Origin: Pseudomonas sp. Bc-h
GTDB taxonomy: Bacteria > Pseudomonadota > Gammaproteobacteria > Pseudomonadales > Pseudomonadaceae
Direction of reading: 5' to 3'
Assembly (NCBI RefSeq): GCF_002080045.1
Contig: NZ_MUIN01000003.1
Span: forward strand, 131,501-195,500
Length of the DNA: 64,000 nucleotides
Shown: in pieces, positions 1 to 10,141 of the stretch
Position numbering within the stretch: the first letter of the stretch is position 1
How the letters are laid out: each line of letters starts with the position of its first letter
Program-made: the position numbers and the translations under genes
The notes under the pieces: generated by a model
Databases searched by the model: none
Seen by the model: the letters and a program-made list of their open reading frames with translations, nothing else
What the model was told of the DNA's origin: nothing

Positions 1-172
1 GCACACGACCAACCAGTTCGACTTCCAGGTCGGTGCCTGTAAGTGACAACTGCTGGCCTTCGACGACCAACAACACGTTCGAGAGAACCGGCAAGGTCTG
101 GCGGCGTTCGACAACGCCCGCGACCAGTTGCAGGGGTTTCAACAGGGCTTCGCGTTGAATGGTGAAATGCAT
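1..172 (-). CDS. dnaN: DNA polymerase III beta sliding clamp, N-terminal fragment
   Basis: Only the first 57 codons are in the window; the gene runs off the left edge. The start is the ATG at 172, giving a protein that begins MHFTIQREALLKPLQLVAGV, the well-conserved start of the beta clamp, which holds the replicative polymerase on DNA. It lies 35 bases downstream of the dnaA stop on the same strand, the usual dnaA-dnaN operon order. The identification rests on the N-terminal sequence and on position. Confidence 0.95.
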   Translation of the reverse strand, partial: MHFTIQREALLKPLQLVAGVVERRQTLPVLSNVLLVVEGQQLSLTGTDLEVELVGRV

Positions 173-207
173 GGTCTAGTCCCTTGCCTTGATAAGCTGC
201 GTCGGCA

Positions 208-1743
208 TCACGTAGTCAAAGTACGCAGCAGGTTCTTGTAGTCCTCGCGGATATCCGCGTCGGATTCTTTAAGTTCGTTGATTTTGCGGCAGGCATGCAG
301 CACGGTCGTGTGGTCGCGGCCGCCAAACACATCGCCGATTTCCGGCAAGCTGTGGTTGGTCAGTTCTTTGGACAACGCCATGGCCACTTGCCGTGGCCGC
401 GCGACCGATCGGGAACGACGTTTCGACAAAAGGTCGGAGATTTTGATCTTGTAGTACTCAGCGACCGTCCGCTGAATGTTATCCACACTGACCAGTTTGT
501 CCTGCAGTGCCAGCAAATCCTTGAGCGATTCACGAATCAGCTCGATGGTGATATCACGCCCCATGAAGTGCGAGTGAGCGATGACTCGCTTGAGCGCGCC
601 CTCGAGCTCACGGACGTTGGAGCGGATGCGCTGCGCAATGAAGAACGCAGCGTCATGGGGAAGATCAACCTTCGCCTGATCCGCCTTCTTCATGAGAATG
701 GCGACCCGCGTTTCAAGCTCTGGAGGCTCGACCGCAACAGTCAGACCCCAGCCGAAACGCGACTTGAGGCGCTCCTCAAGACCTTCAATCTCTTTTGGAT
801 ACCGGTCGCTGGTGAGAATCACCTGCTGACCACCTTCCAACAGGGCGTTGAAGGTGTGGAAAAACTCTTCCTGAGAACGCTCTTTACGGGCGAAGAACTG
901 AATATCGTCGATCAGCAGAGCATCGACCGAGCGGTAGAAGCGTTTGAATTCATTGATCGCATTCAGCTGCAGCGCCTTGACCATGTCCGCAACGAAACGC
1001 TCCGAATGCAGATACACAACCTTTGCGTTCGGATTCTTCTTGAGCAGATGGTTACCCACAGCATGCATCAAGTGAGTCTTACCCAGACCAACACCGCCAT
1101 AAAGGAACAGCGGGTTGTAACCATGCTTTGGGTTGTCCGCCACCTGCCAGGCCGCTGCGCGGGCCAGCTGGTTGGACTTACCTTCAACGAAGTTTTCGAA
1201 GGTGAACGTGCGGTTCAGATAACTGGTGTGTTTAAGCGCACCCTCAACCTGTACGTTGCGCTGCTCCGCCCGCGCTGGGGCCTGCTGAGAACTGGCACCT
1301 GCCATAGGGTCGAAACTTGCGCGCGAAGGCTCGTCATCGACATCAAGGGATGCCTGCACGACTGAAGGGGGCGCCACCACCGGCTCCGAAACCGACGCAG
1401 GCGAACCAGCGCCATTACTAACGACACTTTGAGCAGCCTGGGAAGCTGCGGCGGCAGCGGCCAAAGGGGCATTGGGTGCAGCACGAGGCGCAGAACTTCG
1501 TTTGCTGCCTATTAATAAGGACAGGGCAGGTGCGATGCCCTGGCCATGCTCACCCAAAAGCTCGAGCAGACGACCGAGGTACTTTTCGTTTACCCAGTCG
1601 AGCACAAATCGGTTAGGCGCATAGACACGCAACTCGTCGCCTTCGGCTTCGACCTGTAGCGGACGGATCCAGGTGTTGAATTGTTGGGCAGGCAGCTCAT
1701 CGCGCAAAAGCTCCACGCACTGCTGCCAAAGTTCCACTGACAC
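208..1743 (-). CDS. dnaA: Chromosomal replication initiator DnaA
   Basis: A 511-residue protein that binds DnaA boxes in oriC and opens the origin. Domain I is at the N terminus ([13 protein letters not shown]). A long Ala/Pro/Ser-rich linker spans about residues 85-165. The AAA+ domain has Walker [11 protein letters not shown] near residue 215 and Walker [10 protein letters not shown] near 280. The C-terminal domain IV carries the box-binding signature [15 protein letters not shown]. Length is normal for pseudomonads, whose linker is long. It is transcribed away from oriC toward dnaN. The intergenic DnaA boxes upstream suggest the usual autoregulation, which is inferred. Confidence 0.99.
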   Translation of the reverse strand: MSVELWQQCVELLRDELPAQQFNTWIRPLQVEAEGDELRVYAPNRFVLDWVNEKYLGRLLELLGEHGQGIAPALSLLIGSKRSSAPRAAPNAPLAAAAAASQAAQSVVSNGAGSPASVSEPVVAPPSVVQASLDVDDEPSRASFDPMAGASSQQAPARAEQRNVQVEGALKHTSYLNRTFTFENFVEGKSNQLARAAAWQVADNPKHGYNPLFLYGGVGLGKTHLMHAVGNHLLKKNPNAKVVYLHSERFVADMVKALQLNAINEFKRFYRSVDALLIDDIQFFARKERSQEEFFHTFNALLEGGQQVILTSDRYPKEIEGLEERLKSRFGWGLTVAVEPPELETRVAILMKKADQAKVDLPHDAAFFIAQRIRSNVRELEGALKRVIAHSHFMGRDITIELIRESLKDLLALQDKLVSVDNIQRTVAEYYKIKISDLLSKRRSRSVARPRQVAMALSKELTNHSLPEIGDVFGGRDHTTVLHACRKINELKESDADIREDYKNLLRTLTT

Positions 1744-2242
1744 GGATATCCCCTAAGTTTCGAAAGCCGGTGAGGCAAAAACAAGCGGCCATTGTAACCA
1801 CCCCCAGCAGACTTATCCACATGTAGGTCGCTTAGAGGCGCATCGAAATCAAGCTTTTATCGATCCGAATGCCGACGAACGGCATGTGAATAAGCTCTGT
1901 GGATAACTGGGGGTGACCCCATTGCATAACTCTGGCCTGAAATCTGTGGATAACGAGCCTGTGGATAAATCATTATTCCACGCACAGGTTTTCCGAGGGT
2001 GCAGCACAGCCGGAGCACCGCTTGTGGACAGACTTTTGATCCGTTGTACACATTGATCTAGAAGCCCTAGCGGTAGTTATCCACAGAAGATGCCTCCCTA
2101 AGCTTCTATAAGCTTTACAGAAAAGCTTTAAATACTTTCCTTCTTTATTTTTATGTCTAAGGATCGTCGGCTCTTCCATACAGCCCTCTGAGCCGCTGGC
2201 ACGCCCTCTCAAGAAGTAAATGCACGAAACGTTGGTTGGAAA
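1744..2242. other. oriC: Chromosomal origin oriC (dnaA-rpmH intergenic)
   Basis: No gene lies here. Exact DnaA boxes TTATCCACA are at 1813-1821 and 2077-2085 on the plus strand and at 1898-1906, 1945-1953 and 1960-1968 on the minus strand. A one-mismatch box (TTATTCACA) is at 1885-1893. To the right of the last box, about 2090-2165, is a run rich in A and T with AAGCTTT repeats, a plausible DNA-unwinding element. Position between dnaA and rpmH is the known location of functional oriC in P. putida and P. aeruginosa. The segment 2028-2085 recurs at 6537-6594 with identical motif spacing. Confidence 0.93.
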
Positions 2243-2271
2243 TTGACCTGCGAGCTTGCTTTCTCTAGAAT
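2243..2271 (+). promoter_or_regulatory. Sigma-70-type promoter for rpmH operon
   Basis: TTGACC at 2243-2248 and TAGAAT at 2266-2271 are separated by exactly 17 bases, a near-consensus housekeeping promoter about 60 bases upstream of the rpmH start. It faces away from oriC. Confidence 0.75.
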
Positions 2272-2330
2272 CCCCGCTCTCTTAAAACGGGGTCATTCCG
2301 GCCCGTTGTGGACGAACCAGGTAACACACC

Positions 2331-2465
2331 ATGAAACGTACTTTCCAACCGAGCACCATCAAGCGCGCCCGCACCCACGGTTTCCGTGCTCGTATGGCTA
2401 CCAAAAACGGCCGTGCAGTTCTGTCGCGTCGTCGCGCCAAAGGCCGTAAGCGTCTGGCAGTTTGA
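2331..2465 (+). CDS. rpmH: 50S ribosomal protein L34
   Basis: A 44-residue, strongly basic protein that begins [20 protein letters not shown], the invariant start of bacterial L34. It is a component of the large ribosomal subunit. It is the first gene of the rpmH-rnpA-yidD-yidC cluster, with rnpA starting 13 bases after its stop. Length equals the family norm. Confidence 0.99.
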
Positions 2466-2478
2466 TTAATCGGCACAG

Positions 2479-2883
2479 GTGGTGAGTCAGGACTTCAGTC
2501 GGGAAAAGCGTTTGCTGACACCCCGGCATTTCAAGGCAGTCTTTGACTCCCCCGCCGGCAAGGTTCCGGGGAAAAATCTCCTGCTCCTTGTGCGCAACAA
2601 CGACCTGGATCACGCCCGCTTGGGACTGGTGATCGGTAAGAAGAGCGTAAAGCTCTCCGTTCAGCGCAACCGCTTGAAACGCCTGATGCGCGAATCGTTT
2701 CGCCTTCACCAGGACAACCTGGCTGGATGGGATATCGTAGTTGTCGCGCGTAAAGGCTTGGGTGATATTGAGGACCCCGAATTGATTCAGCATTTCGGCA
2801 AGCTCTGGAAACGTCTGGCGCGCAGCCGGCCAACTCCAGAAGTCAAAACCGAAACTGCGGGGGTAGACAGTCCTGATGCGTAA
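2479..2883 (+). CDS. rnpA: Ribonuclease P protein component
   Basis: A basic protein of about 134 residues that assists the RNase P RNA in trimming tRNA 5' ends. The family core is visible: [17 protein letters not shown] at the N terminus and the RNR box around [14 protein letters not shown]. The start is one of two adjacent GTG codons at 2479 and 2482; no ATG fits. Its 3' end overlaps yidD by 8 bases, which suggests coupled translation. Confidence 0.97.
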   Translation: MVSQDFSREKRLLTPRHFKAVFDSPAGKVPGKNLLLLVRNNDLDHARLGLVIGKKSVKLSVQRNRLKRLMRESFRLHQDNLAGWDIVVVARKGLGDIEDPELIQHFGKLWKRLARSRPTPEVKTETAGVDSPDA

Positions 2884-3121
2884 ACTGGCGCTCGTACCGA
2901 TCCAGTTTTACCGCTATGCCATTAGTCCCCTGATGGCTAATCACTGTCGTTTCTACCCCAGTTGCTCCTGCTACGCGTACGAAGCCATTGAAAATCATGG
3001 CCTGGTACGCGGCGGCTGGCTGACCTTGCGTCGCCTAGGTCGCTGTCATCCGTGGAATCCCGGTGGTTTCGACCCGGTTCCACCAGCTCCCACCTCCCGT
3101 TCCTCTTCGATGGCCGAGTAA
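2876..3121 (+). CDS. yidD: Membrane protein insertion efficiency factor YidD
   Basis: An 81-residue protein with the typical pattern [19 protein letters not shown] followed by the Cys-containing block [15 protein letters not shown] and, further on, HPWNPGG. It is a small inner-membrane-associated protein that helps Sec/YidC insertion. It overlaps rnpA by 8 bases and ends 2 bases before the yidC start, so all four genes of this cluster are probably one transcript. Confidence 0.97.
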   Translation: MRKLALVPIQFYRYAISPLMANHCRFYPSCSCYAYEAIENHGLVRGGWLTLRRLGRCHPWNPGGFDPVPPAPTSRSSSMAE

Positions 3122-3123
3122 TC

Positions 3124-4803
3124 ATGGATATTAAACGCACGATCCTGATCGTCGCCCTGGCAATCGTGACCTATGTCGGTGTCCTGAAATGGAACCAGGA
3201 CTATGGTCAGGCTGCCCTGCCGACTCAGAATGTTGCCGCCAACACCAATACATCCGCTCTTCCTGATTCTCCACAAGGTACCGCGCCTGCCAATGCAGAC
3301 GTTCCGAGTGCTACAGGTGAAGTTGCCGCGCCGACCGAAACGCCGGTTGCCGTCAGCAAAGACCTGATTCAGGTAAAAACCGACGTATTGAGTCTGGAAA
3401 TCGACCCGGTAGGTGGTGATGTGGTGCAGCTTCGGTTGCCACTGTACCCACGTCGTCAGGATCATCCCGAGATTCCGTTTCAGCTGTTCGACAACGGTGG
3501 CGAGCGTACTTTTCTCGCACAGAGCGGCCTGACTGGCGTAAACGGCCCGGATGCTCGTGCCGGTGGTCGTCCTGTCTACGTTGCCACACAGAAAAGTTAT
3601 CAACTGGCAGACGGACAGAACGATCTAGTGGTCGATCTGAAATTCAGTGATGCGGGCGTCAACTACATCAAGCGCTTCAGTTTCAAGCGCGGCCTGTATG
3701 ACCTGACCGTCTCTTACATCATCGATAACCAGAGCGCTCAAGCCTGGAACGGCAACCTGTTTGCCCAGTTGAAGCGTGACGCCAGCGCGGACCCGTCGTC
3801 GACTACTGCTACAGGGACCGCGACTTATCTGGGTGCAGCGATGTGGACACCTTCGGAGCCTTACAAAAAGGTTTCGATGAAGGACATCGACAAAGCCTCG
3901 GTAAAAGAGAGCGTTCAAGGCGGTTGGGTGGCCTGGCTGCAGCACTATTTCGTGACTGCCTGGATCCCGAACAAGGCTGACAGCAATACAGTTACCACCC
4001 GTAAAGACAGCGCCGGTAATTACATCATCGGTTTCACAGGTCCCGCACTGACCGTTGCACCGGGCGCCAAGGCTGAAACTACGACCACTCTGTACGCAGG
4101 GCCGAAAAGCCAGGCGGTACTCAAAGAGTTGTCCCCAGGGCTGGAACTCACTGTCGACTACGGCATTCTCTGGTTCATCGCTCAGCCGATCTTCTGGCTG
4201 CTGCAACATATCCACAGCATTGTGGGTAACTGGGGCTGGTCGATTATCTTCCTGACCATGCTGATCAAGGGTCTGTTCTTCCCGTTGTCGGCTGCAAGCT
4301 ACAAGTCAATGGCGCGCATGCGTGCTGTAGCACCTCGTCTGGCGGCACTGAAAGAGCAACATGGCGATGACCGTCAGAAGCTTTCGCAGTCGATGATGGA
4401 GCTGTACAAGAAAGAGAAGATCAACCCGTTGGGTGGATGCTTGCCAATTCTGGTGCAGATGCCGGTATTCCTGTCGCTGTATTGGGTACTACTGGAAAGC
4501 GTCGAAATGCGTCAGGCCCCATGGCTGCTGTGGATAACCGACCTTTCGATCAAGGATCCGTTCTTTATCCTGCCGATCATCATGGGCGCTACCATGTTCA
4601 TCCAGCAGCGTCTGAACCCTACACCGCCGGATCCGATGCAAGCCAAGGTCATGAAGCTGATGCCAATCATCTTCACCTTCTTCTTCCTGTGGTTCCCGGC
4701 AGGTCTGGTGCTGTACTGGGTTGTGAACAACACCCTGTCCATCACTCAACAGTGGTACATCACCCGCAGCATCGAGGCGAAGGCCAAGAAAGCCGCTGCG
4801 TGA
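3124..4803 (+). CDS. yidC: Membrane protein insertase YidC
   Basis: A 559-residue inner-membrane insertase. The ATG at 3124 gives the standard Pseudomonas start MDIKRTILIVALAIVTYVGV (first membrane segment). A large periplasmic P1 domain follows to about residue 340, preceded by a variable Ala/Thr/Pro-rich stretch at residues 35-80. The conserved five-helix insertase core then begins near YGILWFIAQPIFWLL and includes the cytoplasmic C1 hairpin, ending KAKKAAA. An in-frame extension to 3052 would overlap yidD and is not used. Confidence 0.98.
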   Translation: MDIKRTILIVALAIVTYVGVLKWNQDYGQAALPTQNVAANTNTSALPDSPQGTAPANADVPSATGEVAAPTETPVAVSKDLIQVKTDVLSLEIDPVGGDVVQLRLPLYPRRQDHPEIPFQLFDNGGERTFLAQSGLTGVNGPDARAGGRPVYVATQKSYQLADGQNDLVVDLKFSDAGVNYIKRFSFKRGLYDLTVSYIIDNQSAQAWNGNLFAQLKRDASADPSSTTATGTATYLGAAMWTPSEPYKKVSMKDIDKASVKESVQGGWVAWLQHYFVTAWIPNKADSNTVTTRKDSAGNYIIGFTGPALTVAPGAKAETTTTLYAGPKSQAVLKELSPGLELTVDYGILWFIAQPIFWLLQHIHSIVGNWGWSIIFLTMLIKGLFFPLSAASYKSMARMRAVAPRLAALKEQHGDDRQKLSQSMMELYKKEKINPLGGCLPILVQMPVFLSLYWVLLESVEMRQAPWLLWITDLSIKDPFFILPIIMGATMFIQQRLNPTPPDPMQAKVMKLMPIIFTFFFLWFPAGLVLYWVVNNTLSITQQWYITRSIEAKAKKAAA

Positions 4804-4826
4804 TCTACCCTGTGAATAAGTAATTC

Positions 4827-4855
4827 AAAACGCCCCCTCGTGGGGCGTTTTGCTA
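4827..4855 (+). terminator. Rho-independent terminator after yidC
   Basis: AAAACGCCCC at 4827-4836 pairs perfectly with GGGGCGTTTT at 4842-4851 around a five-base loop. It ends the rpmH-yidC transcript 24 bases after the stop, and its A/T flanks would also serve the opposite strand. Confidence 0.85.
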
Positions 4856-4881
4856 TCCGTCAGTTATTCAGGAGCCGGACC

Positions 4882-6252
4882 ATGAACGTCCCTCGTGAAA
4901 CCATCGTCGCCATTGCCACTGCTCAAGGCCGGGGCGGCGTCGGAATCGTGCGCATTTCCGGGCCTCTGGCCAGTGCAGCTGCGCAAGCGATTATCGGCAT
5001 AAAGCCAAAGCCACGGTACGCCCATTACGGCCCGTTTCAGGATGAACACGGCCAGGTTATCGATGAAGGGATCGCCCTTTATTTCCCTGGTCCCAACTCA
5101 TTTACTGGTGAGGACGTGCTTGAGTTACAAGGACACGGCGGCCCGATAGTGCTCGACATGTTGCTGCAGCGCTGCGTACAGCTGGGTAGCAGGCTTGCCC
5201 GGCCCGGAGAATTCAGTGAACGCGCATTCCTCAACGACAAGCTCGATCTGGCTCAGGCGGAAGCGATCGCAGATTTGATCGAAGCCAGTTCTGCACAGGC
5301 GGCGCGCAATGCGTTGCGTTCGCTGCAGGGCGCCTTTTCCCATCGTGTGGATAACCTCACCGAGAAACTGATCAGCCTGCGGATCTATGTTGAAGCTGCG
5401 ATCGACTTCCCTGAAGAAGAAATCGACTTCCTCGCCGATGGCCATGTGCTGAGCATGCTCGACGATGTACGCGAGCAGTTATCTACAGTCTTGCGGGAAG
5501 CCAATCAGGGTGCGTTGTTGCGCGACGGCATGACAGTCGTGATTGCTGGTCGACCAAATGCCGGTAAATCCAGTCTGCTCAATGCTCTGGCGGGTCGTGA
5601 GGCGGCGATCGTGACGGAAATCGCTGGCACCACGCGGGATGTACTTCGCGAACATATCCACATCGATGGTATGCCGCTCCACGTGGTGGATACCGCCGGT
5701 CTTCGCGACACAGAGGATCAGGTAGAGCGAATCGGCGTGGAGCGAGCGCTCAAGGCCATAGGTGAAGCTGACCGGATCTTGCTCGTAGTCGATGCCACTG
5801 CGCCCGAAGCGAACGACCCGTTCGCCCTCTGGCCGGAGTTTCTCGAACAACGCCCGGATCCCTCGCGCGTCACTTTGATTCGAAACAAGGCGGATCTGAG
5901 TGGCGATTCCGTGGCGCTGGAAGTCAGTGAAGACGGGCACGTCACCATTAACCTGAGCGCCAGAGCAGGTGGTGAAGGCCTGGAACTGCTGCGTGATCAT
6001 CTGAAAGCCTGCATGGGTTATCAACAGACCTCGGAAAGCAGTTTCAGCGCGCGACGTCGTCATCTGGACGCTTTGCACAAGGCCCGTGCTTCACTCGAAC
6101 ATGGGCGTTCACAGCTGACGTTGGCGGGGGCTGGCGAACTTCTGGCTGAAGATCTGCGCCAGGCTCAACAGTCGTTGGGCGAAATTACTGGCGCCTTTAG
6201 CTCCGATGACCTGCTTGGCAGGATCTTCTCGAGCTTCTGCATCGGTAAATAA
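4882..6252 (+). CDS. mnmE: tRNA uridine-5-carboxymethylaminomethyl modification GTPase MnmE
   Basis: A 456-residue GTPase that works with MnmG to install cmnm5/nm5 groups at U34 of certain tRNAs. The start at 4882 follows AGGAG and gives [20 protein letters not shown]. The N-terminal folate-binding-like domain comes first. The Ras-like G domain follows, with P-loop [12 protein letters not shown] near residue 223, GTTRD, DTAGLRD and NKAD. The C terminus has the invariant CIGK motif. Its partner mnmG lies downstream, separated by the second origin-like region. An upstream in-frame start at 4840 would fall in the terminator. Confidence 0.98.
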   Translation: MNVPRETIVAIATAQGRGGVGIVRISGPLASAAAQAIIGIKPKPRYAHYGPFQDEHGQVIDEGIALYFPGPNSFTGEDVLELQGHGGPIVLDMLLQRCVQLGSRLARPGEFSERAFLNDKLDLAQAEAIADLIEASSAQAARNALRSLQGAFSHRVDNLTEKLISLRIYVEAAIDFPEEEIDFLADGHVLSMLDDVREQLSTVLREANQGALLRDGMTVVIAGRPNAGKSSLLNALAGREAAIVTEIAGTTRDVLREHIHIDGMPLHVVDTAGLRDTEDQVERIGVERALKAIGEADRILLVVDATAPEANDPFALWPEFLEQRPDPSRVTLIRNKADLSGDSVALEVSEDGHVTINLSARAGGEGLELLRDHLKACMGYQQTSESSFSARRRHLDALHKARASLEHGRSQLTLAGAGELLAEDLRQAQQSLGEITGAFSSDDLLGRIFSSFCIGK

Positions 6253-6268
6253 CCCCCGTCGTTGCCCA

Positions 6269-6308
6269 CAGGCAGGTCAAATTCCTCCCCCGACCTGCCT
6301 GTTTCTTC
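6269..6308 (+). terminator. Terminator after mnmE
   Basis: CAGGCAGGTC (6269-6278) pairs perfectly with GACCTGCCTG (6292-6301) around a 13-base loop, followed by a T/C-rich tract. It separates mnmE from the origin-like intergenic region. Confidence 0.7.
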
Positions 6309-6399
6309 CTTTCCCACCGCCCATCCACAGATCGAGTTGCTCGCCAGCGGGTCGCTGCGCGTGCGCGTCTGATCACCTTGAACACCAAAGCCATGGAAA

Positions 6400-6782
6400 T
6401 GAGCCCTGTGCATAACCACCATTCAGCTCAGTTGATAACCGGGCTACCCGCCTGAGGATAATCGCCTCTGTGGATAACAAACACTTTAGTCCACAGGCTT
6501 AACCACGTTATCCAAGCCCCTCATATCCACATGACCACAGACTTTTGAACCTCTGTACACACCGTATATAGAGGCCTGTATGAATCTATCCACAGAAAAC
6601 ATGGCCTACATACATAAACATAAAAACAAAGATTTTATAAATTTCTTTCTTTTTAATTTCTATAACCGCCATTCATCCACAGCTGGTTAAATTTTGCGCA
6701 AAAGGTTCCTTTCAGGGGGGGGAAGTCCCTATACTTGCCGCCAATTTCCAATTCTCCCCATTTAACAGGCACGAGGTGCGTG
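6400..6782. other. Second origin-like region (mnmE-mnmG intergenic)
   Basis: About 475 bases without a gene follow the mnmE terminator. They hold an exact DnaA box at 6469-6477 (minus), TTATGCACA at 6407-6415 (minus) and one- or two-mismatch boxes at 6523-6531, 6586-6594 and 6673-6681. A long AT-rich run lies at about 6600-6670. The motifs ACAGACTTTTGA (6537), TGTACACA (6554) and TATCCACAGAA (6588) are spaced exactly as at 2028, 2045 and 2079 in oriC. From memory, a second autonomously replicating segment near this gene pair was reported in Pseudomonas. Whether it fires in the chromosome cannot be read here. Confidence 0.75.
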
Positions 6783-8681
6783 GTGGATTTCCCTTCCCGT
6801 TTTGAAGTGATCGTCATCGGCGGCGGTCATGCCGGTACCGAGGCAGCACTTGCGTCTGCACGCATGGGTGCGAAAACCCTGCTGCTTACGCACAACGTGG
6901 AAACCCTCGGCCAAATGAGTTGCAACCCGGCCATTGGCGGGATTGGTAAAAGTCATCTGGTCAAAGAGATCGATGCGCTCGGCGGGGCCATGGCCACCGC
7001 AACTGATCTGGGTGGCATTCAATTCCGTGTGCTGAACAGCCGCAAAGGGCCTGCAGTACGGGCTACCCGCGCCCAGGCTGACCGGATTTTGTATAAAGCG
7101 GCGGTCCGCGAAATCATCGAGAACCAGCCCAACCTGTGGATATTTCAACAGGCCTGTGACGATCTGATCGTCGAGCATGACCAGGTACGTGGAGTCGTCA
7201 CTCAGATGGGTCTGCGTTTCATGGCAGATTCGGTAGTACTGACAACCGGAACCTTCCTCGGCGGACTTATCCACATCGGTTTGCAGAATTACTCAGGTGG
7301 TCGCGCCGGTGATCCGCCTTCGATCGCGCTGGCTCGCCGCTTACGTGAACTGCCCCTGCGTGTAGGTCGCCTGAAAACCGGGACACCGCCACGCATTGAC
7401 GGGCGCTCTGTGGATTTTTCCCTGATGAGTGAGCAGCCGGGTGATACGCCGATCCCGGTCATGTCCTTCATGGGGTCAAAGGAACAGCATCCGCGTCAGG
7501 TCAGTTGCTGGATTACCCACACCAACGCCCGCACTCACGAAATCATCGCTGCGAACCTTGATCGCTCGCCGATGTACTCGGCCGCTGGGGAAATCGAAGG
7601 TGTCGGCCCGCGTTACTGCCCGTCGATCGAAGACAAGATCCATCGCTTTGCAGACAAGGAAAGCCATCAGGTCTTCATCGAGCCGGAAGGCCTCACTACA
7701 CATGAGCTGTACCCGAACGGTATCTCGACCTCGCTGCCATTCGATGTGCAGCTGCAGATCGTTCGTTCGATTCGCGGGATGGAAAACGCACACATCGTCC
7801 GTCCTGGTTATGCCATCGAGTACGACTACTTCGATCCTAGAGATCTGAAATACAGCCTGGAAACCAAAGTCATCGGCGGTCTGTTCTTTGCCGGGCAGAT
7901 CAATGGCACCACCGGTTACGAGGAGGCCGGCGCGCAAGGTCTGCTAGCCGGCGCCAACGCGGCCCTTCGTGCACAGGGCAAGGAAAGCTGGTGCCCGCGT
8001 CGTGATGAGGCCTACATCGGTGTGCTGGTGGATGACTTGATTACCCTGGGTACTCAAGAGCCCTATCGCATGTTCACATCCCGCGCCGAATACCGCCTGA
8101 TCTTGCGCGAGGACAACGCCGATCTGCGCCTGACCGAAAAAGGTCGCGAACTGGGGTTGGTCGACGACGCGCGCTGGGCTGCGTTCTGCGCCAAGCGCGA
8201 AGGCATCGAGCAAGAAGAGCAGCGCCTGAAATCGACCTGGATCCGTCCGGGCACCGAGCAGGGCGATGCTGTTTCCGCTCATTTTGGTACGCCGCTGACT
8301 CACGAATACAATCTGCTCAACCTGTTGAGCCGCCCGGAAATCGACTATGCCGGGCTGGTTTCGCTCACAGGCCAAGGCTCGATTGATCCCCAGGTTGCCG
8401 AACAAGTCGAAATCAAGACCAAGTACGCCGGTTACATCGACCGTCAACAGGACGAAATCGCTCGTCTGCGCGCCAGCGAAAACACCAGACTGCCAGATGA
8501 CATCGACTACACGACCATTTCCGGTCTGTCGAAGGAAATCCAGAGCAAGCTGGGGATAACTCGTCCGGAGACCCTTGGGCAGGCTTCGCGGATTCCTGGC
8601 GTCACCCCGGCGGCCATTTCGCTGCTGATGATTCATTTGAAAAAACGCGGCGCGGGCCGTCAGTTGGAGCAAAGCGCTTGA
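6783..8681 (+). CDS. mnmG: tRNA uridine-5-carboxymethylaminomethyl modification enzyme MnmG (GidA)
   Basis: A 632-residue FAD protein, partner of MnmE. The start is the second of two GTG codons (6783). It gives the conserved [20 protein letters not shown] with the dinucleotide-binding motif [10 protein letters not shown], after GAGG at a normal distance. The Cys-containing motifs [12 protein letters not shown] and [10 protein letters not shown] are present, and the C-terminal helical domain ends at about residue 632. The TTG start of rsmG overlaps its stop, so the two are translationally coupled. The first codons lie directly against the origin-like AT-rich region. Confidence 0.98.
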   Translation: MDFPSRFEVIVIGGGHAGTEAALASARMGAKTLLLTHNVETLGQMSCNPAIGGIGKSHLVKEIDALGGAMATATDLGGIQFRVLNSRKGPAVRATRAQADRILYKAAVREIIENQPNLWIFQQACDDLIVEHDQVRGVVTQMGLRFMADSVVLTTGTFLGGLIHIGLQNYSGGRAGDPPSIALARRLRELPLRVGRLKTGTPPRIDGRSVDFSLMSEQPGDTPIPVMSFMGSKEQHPRQVSCWITHTNARTHEIIAANLDRSPMYSAAGEIEGVGPRYCPSIEDKIHRFADKESHQVFIEPEGLTTHELYPNGISTSLPFDVQLQIVRSIRGMENAHIVRPGYAIEYDYFDPRDLKYSLETKVIGGLFFAGQINGTTGYEEAGAQGLLAGANAALRAQGKESWCPRRDEAYIGVLVDDLITLGTQEPYRMFTSRAEYRLILREDNADLRLTEKGRELGLVDDARWAAFCAKREGIEQEEQRLKSTWIRPGTEQGDAVSAHFGTPLTHEYNLLNLLSRPEIDYAGLVSLTGQGSIDPQVAEQVEIKTKYAGYIDRQQDEIARLRASENTRLPDDIDYTTISGLSKEIQSKLGITRPETLGQASRIPGVTPAAISLLMIHLKKRGAGRQLEQSA

Positions 8682-9322
8682 GTTCTATGGTCACCCCGCA
8701 GCATGCAGAAGAACTGACACTTGGCGCCCGCGAACTGGGCGTCGATCTGACTGAAGCCCAGCAGGAAAAATTGCTAGGCTATCTGGCGCTCCTGATCAAG
8801 TGGAACAAGGCGTACAACCTGACCGCTGTCCGCGATCCTGACGAAATGGTGTCCCGCCACTTGCTCGACAGTCTGAGCGTGGTGCCGTTCATCGGAGGCG
8901 AGCGTCAGCTCGATGTCGGCAGTGGCGGGGGCATGCCTGGCATTCCCCTCGCTATCCTATTTCCAGACATGAAAGTCACTTGCCTGGACAGCAACGGCAA
9001 GAAGACCCGCTTTCTGACTCAGGTCAAACTGGAGTTGAAGCTCGATAATCTCGAAGTTATCCACAGCCGTGCAGAGGCGTTCAAGCCGCAAGTGCCGTTC
9101 ACCGGAATCATTTCCCGGGCGTTCAGCAGTCTTGAAGACTTCACCCAGTGGACTCGCCACATGGGCGACAAAGAAACCCGCTGGCTGGCAATGAAGGGTC
9201 TGCATCCTGCCGACGAACTGGTAGCATTGCCCGCAGATTTTCATCTGGAAAGCGCGCAAGCCTTGGCCGTACCCGGTTGCCAAGGTCAACGGCATCTGCT
9301 GATACTGCGCCGCACGGCATGA
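8678..9322 (+). CDS. rsmG: 16S rRNA (guanine-527-N7) methyltransferase RsmG (GidB)
   Basis: A 214-residue SAM-dependent methyltransferase of 16S rRNA. Motif I is [16 protein letters not shown], and the preceding family block [17 protein letters not shown] is clear. The TTG at 8678 overlaps the mnmG TGA by 4 bases; an internal ATG at 8687 is the alternative start and would lose only three residues. It sits in the mnmG-rsmG-parA-parB order seen in all pseudomonads. An exact DnaA box lies inside it at 9057-9065. Confidence 0.97.
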   Translation: MSSMVTPQHAEELTLGARELGVDLTEAQQEKLLGYLALLIKWNKAYNLTAVRDPDEMVSRHLLDSLSVVPFIGGERQLDVGSGGGMPGIPLAILFPDMKVTCLDSNGKKTRFLTQVKLELKLDNLEVIHSRAEAFKPQVPFTGIISRAFSSLEDFTQWTRHMGDKETRWLAMKGLHPADELVALPADFHLESAQALAVPGCQGQRHLLILRRTA

Positions 9323-9340
9323 CAGGGAACACACGCAAGA

Positions 9341-10132
9341 ATGGCTAAGGTATTCGCGATAGCGAACCAAAAAGGTGGTGTGGGCAAGACCACGACCTGT
9401 ATCAACCTCGCAGCGTCGCTGGTAGCCACCAAGCGTCGGGTGTTGTTGATCGATCTCGATCCACAGGGCAACGCCACCATGGGTAGCGGTGTGGATAAAC
9501 ACGCCTTGGAACATTCGGTTTACGATCTGCTGATCGGCGAGTGCGATCTGAACCAGGCGATGCACTTCTCCGAGCACGGCGGTTATCAGCTGTTGCCGGC
9601 CAACCGGGACCTTACCGCTGCCGAGGTGGTTCTGCTGGAAATGCAGATGAAAGAGTCCCGACTGCGCACCGCGCTGGGCCCGATCCGCGAGAATTACGAT
9701 TACATTCTCATCGACTGCCCGCCGTCGTTGTCGATGCTGACGCTCAACGCACTGGTGGCCGCCGATGGCGTGATCATTCCGATGCAGTGTGAGTACTTCG
9801 CTCTGGAAGGTCTCAGCGACCTTGTGGATAACATCAAGCGCATCGCCGAGCTGCTTAATCCACAGCTAAAGATCGAAGGGCTGCTGCGCACGATGTACGA
9901 CCCTCGGCTGAGCTTGATCAACGATGTTTCCGCGCAGCTCAAAGAGCACTTCGGCGATCAGCTTTACGACACCGTGATCCCGCGCAACATCCGCCTTGCC
10001 GAGGCGCCGAGTTTTGGCATGCCCGCGTTGGCCTACGACAAGACCTCCCGCGGCGCTTTGGCCTATCTGGCTTTGGCGGGCGAGATGGTTCGTCGCCAAC
10101 GTCGGCCTTCACGCGCCGCCCAGCCCACTTAA
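9341..10132 (+). CDS. parA: Chromosome-partitioning ATPase ParA (Soj)
   Basis: A 263-residue deviant-Walker ATPase that moves ParB-parS complexes over the nucleoid. The Walker A motif KGGVGKTT is at residues 11-18 and Walker A' is LLIDLDPQGN. The conserved DCPPSLSMLTLNAL block follows. It starts 18 bases after rsmG and precedes parB by 9 bases. Two exact DnaA boxes fall within the coding sequence (9490-9498 and 9823-9831). Confidence 0.98.
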   Translation: MAKVFAIANQKGGVGKTTTCINLAASLVATKRRVLLIDLDPQGNATMGSGVDKHALEHSVYDLLIGECDLNQAMHFSEHGGYQLLPANRDLTAAEVVLLEMQMKESRLRTALGPIRENYDYILIDCPPSLSMLTLNALVAADGVIIPMQCEYFALEGLSDLVDNIKRIAELLNPQLKIEGLLRTMYDPRLSLINDVSAQLKEHFGDQLYDTVIPRNIRLAEAPSFGMPALAYDKTSRGALAYLALAGEMVRRQRRPSRAAQPT

Positions 10133-10141
10133 GGAAACCCC

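Noticed and set aside
295..1365. 356-codon frame on the plus strand opposite dnaA
   Set aside because: Antisense shadow of dnaA; the amino-acid composition is unlike a real protein and dnaA is certain.
5679..5686. CCACGTGG core inside mnmE as a possible parS
   Set aside because: Only the central 8 bases match the parS palindrome; most flanking bases that ParB needs differ.
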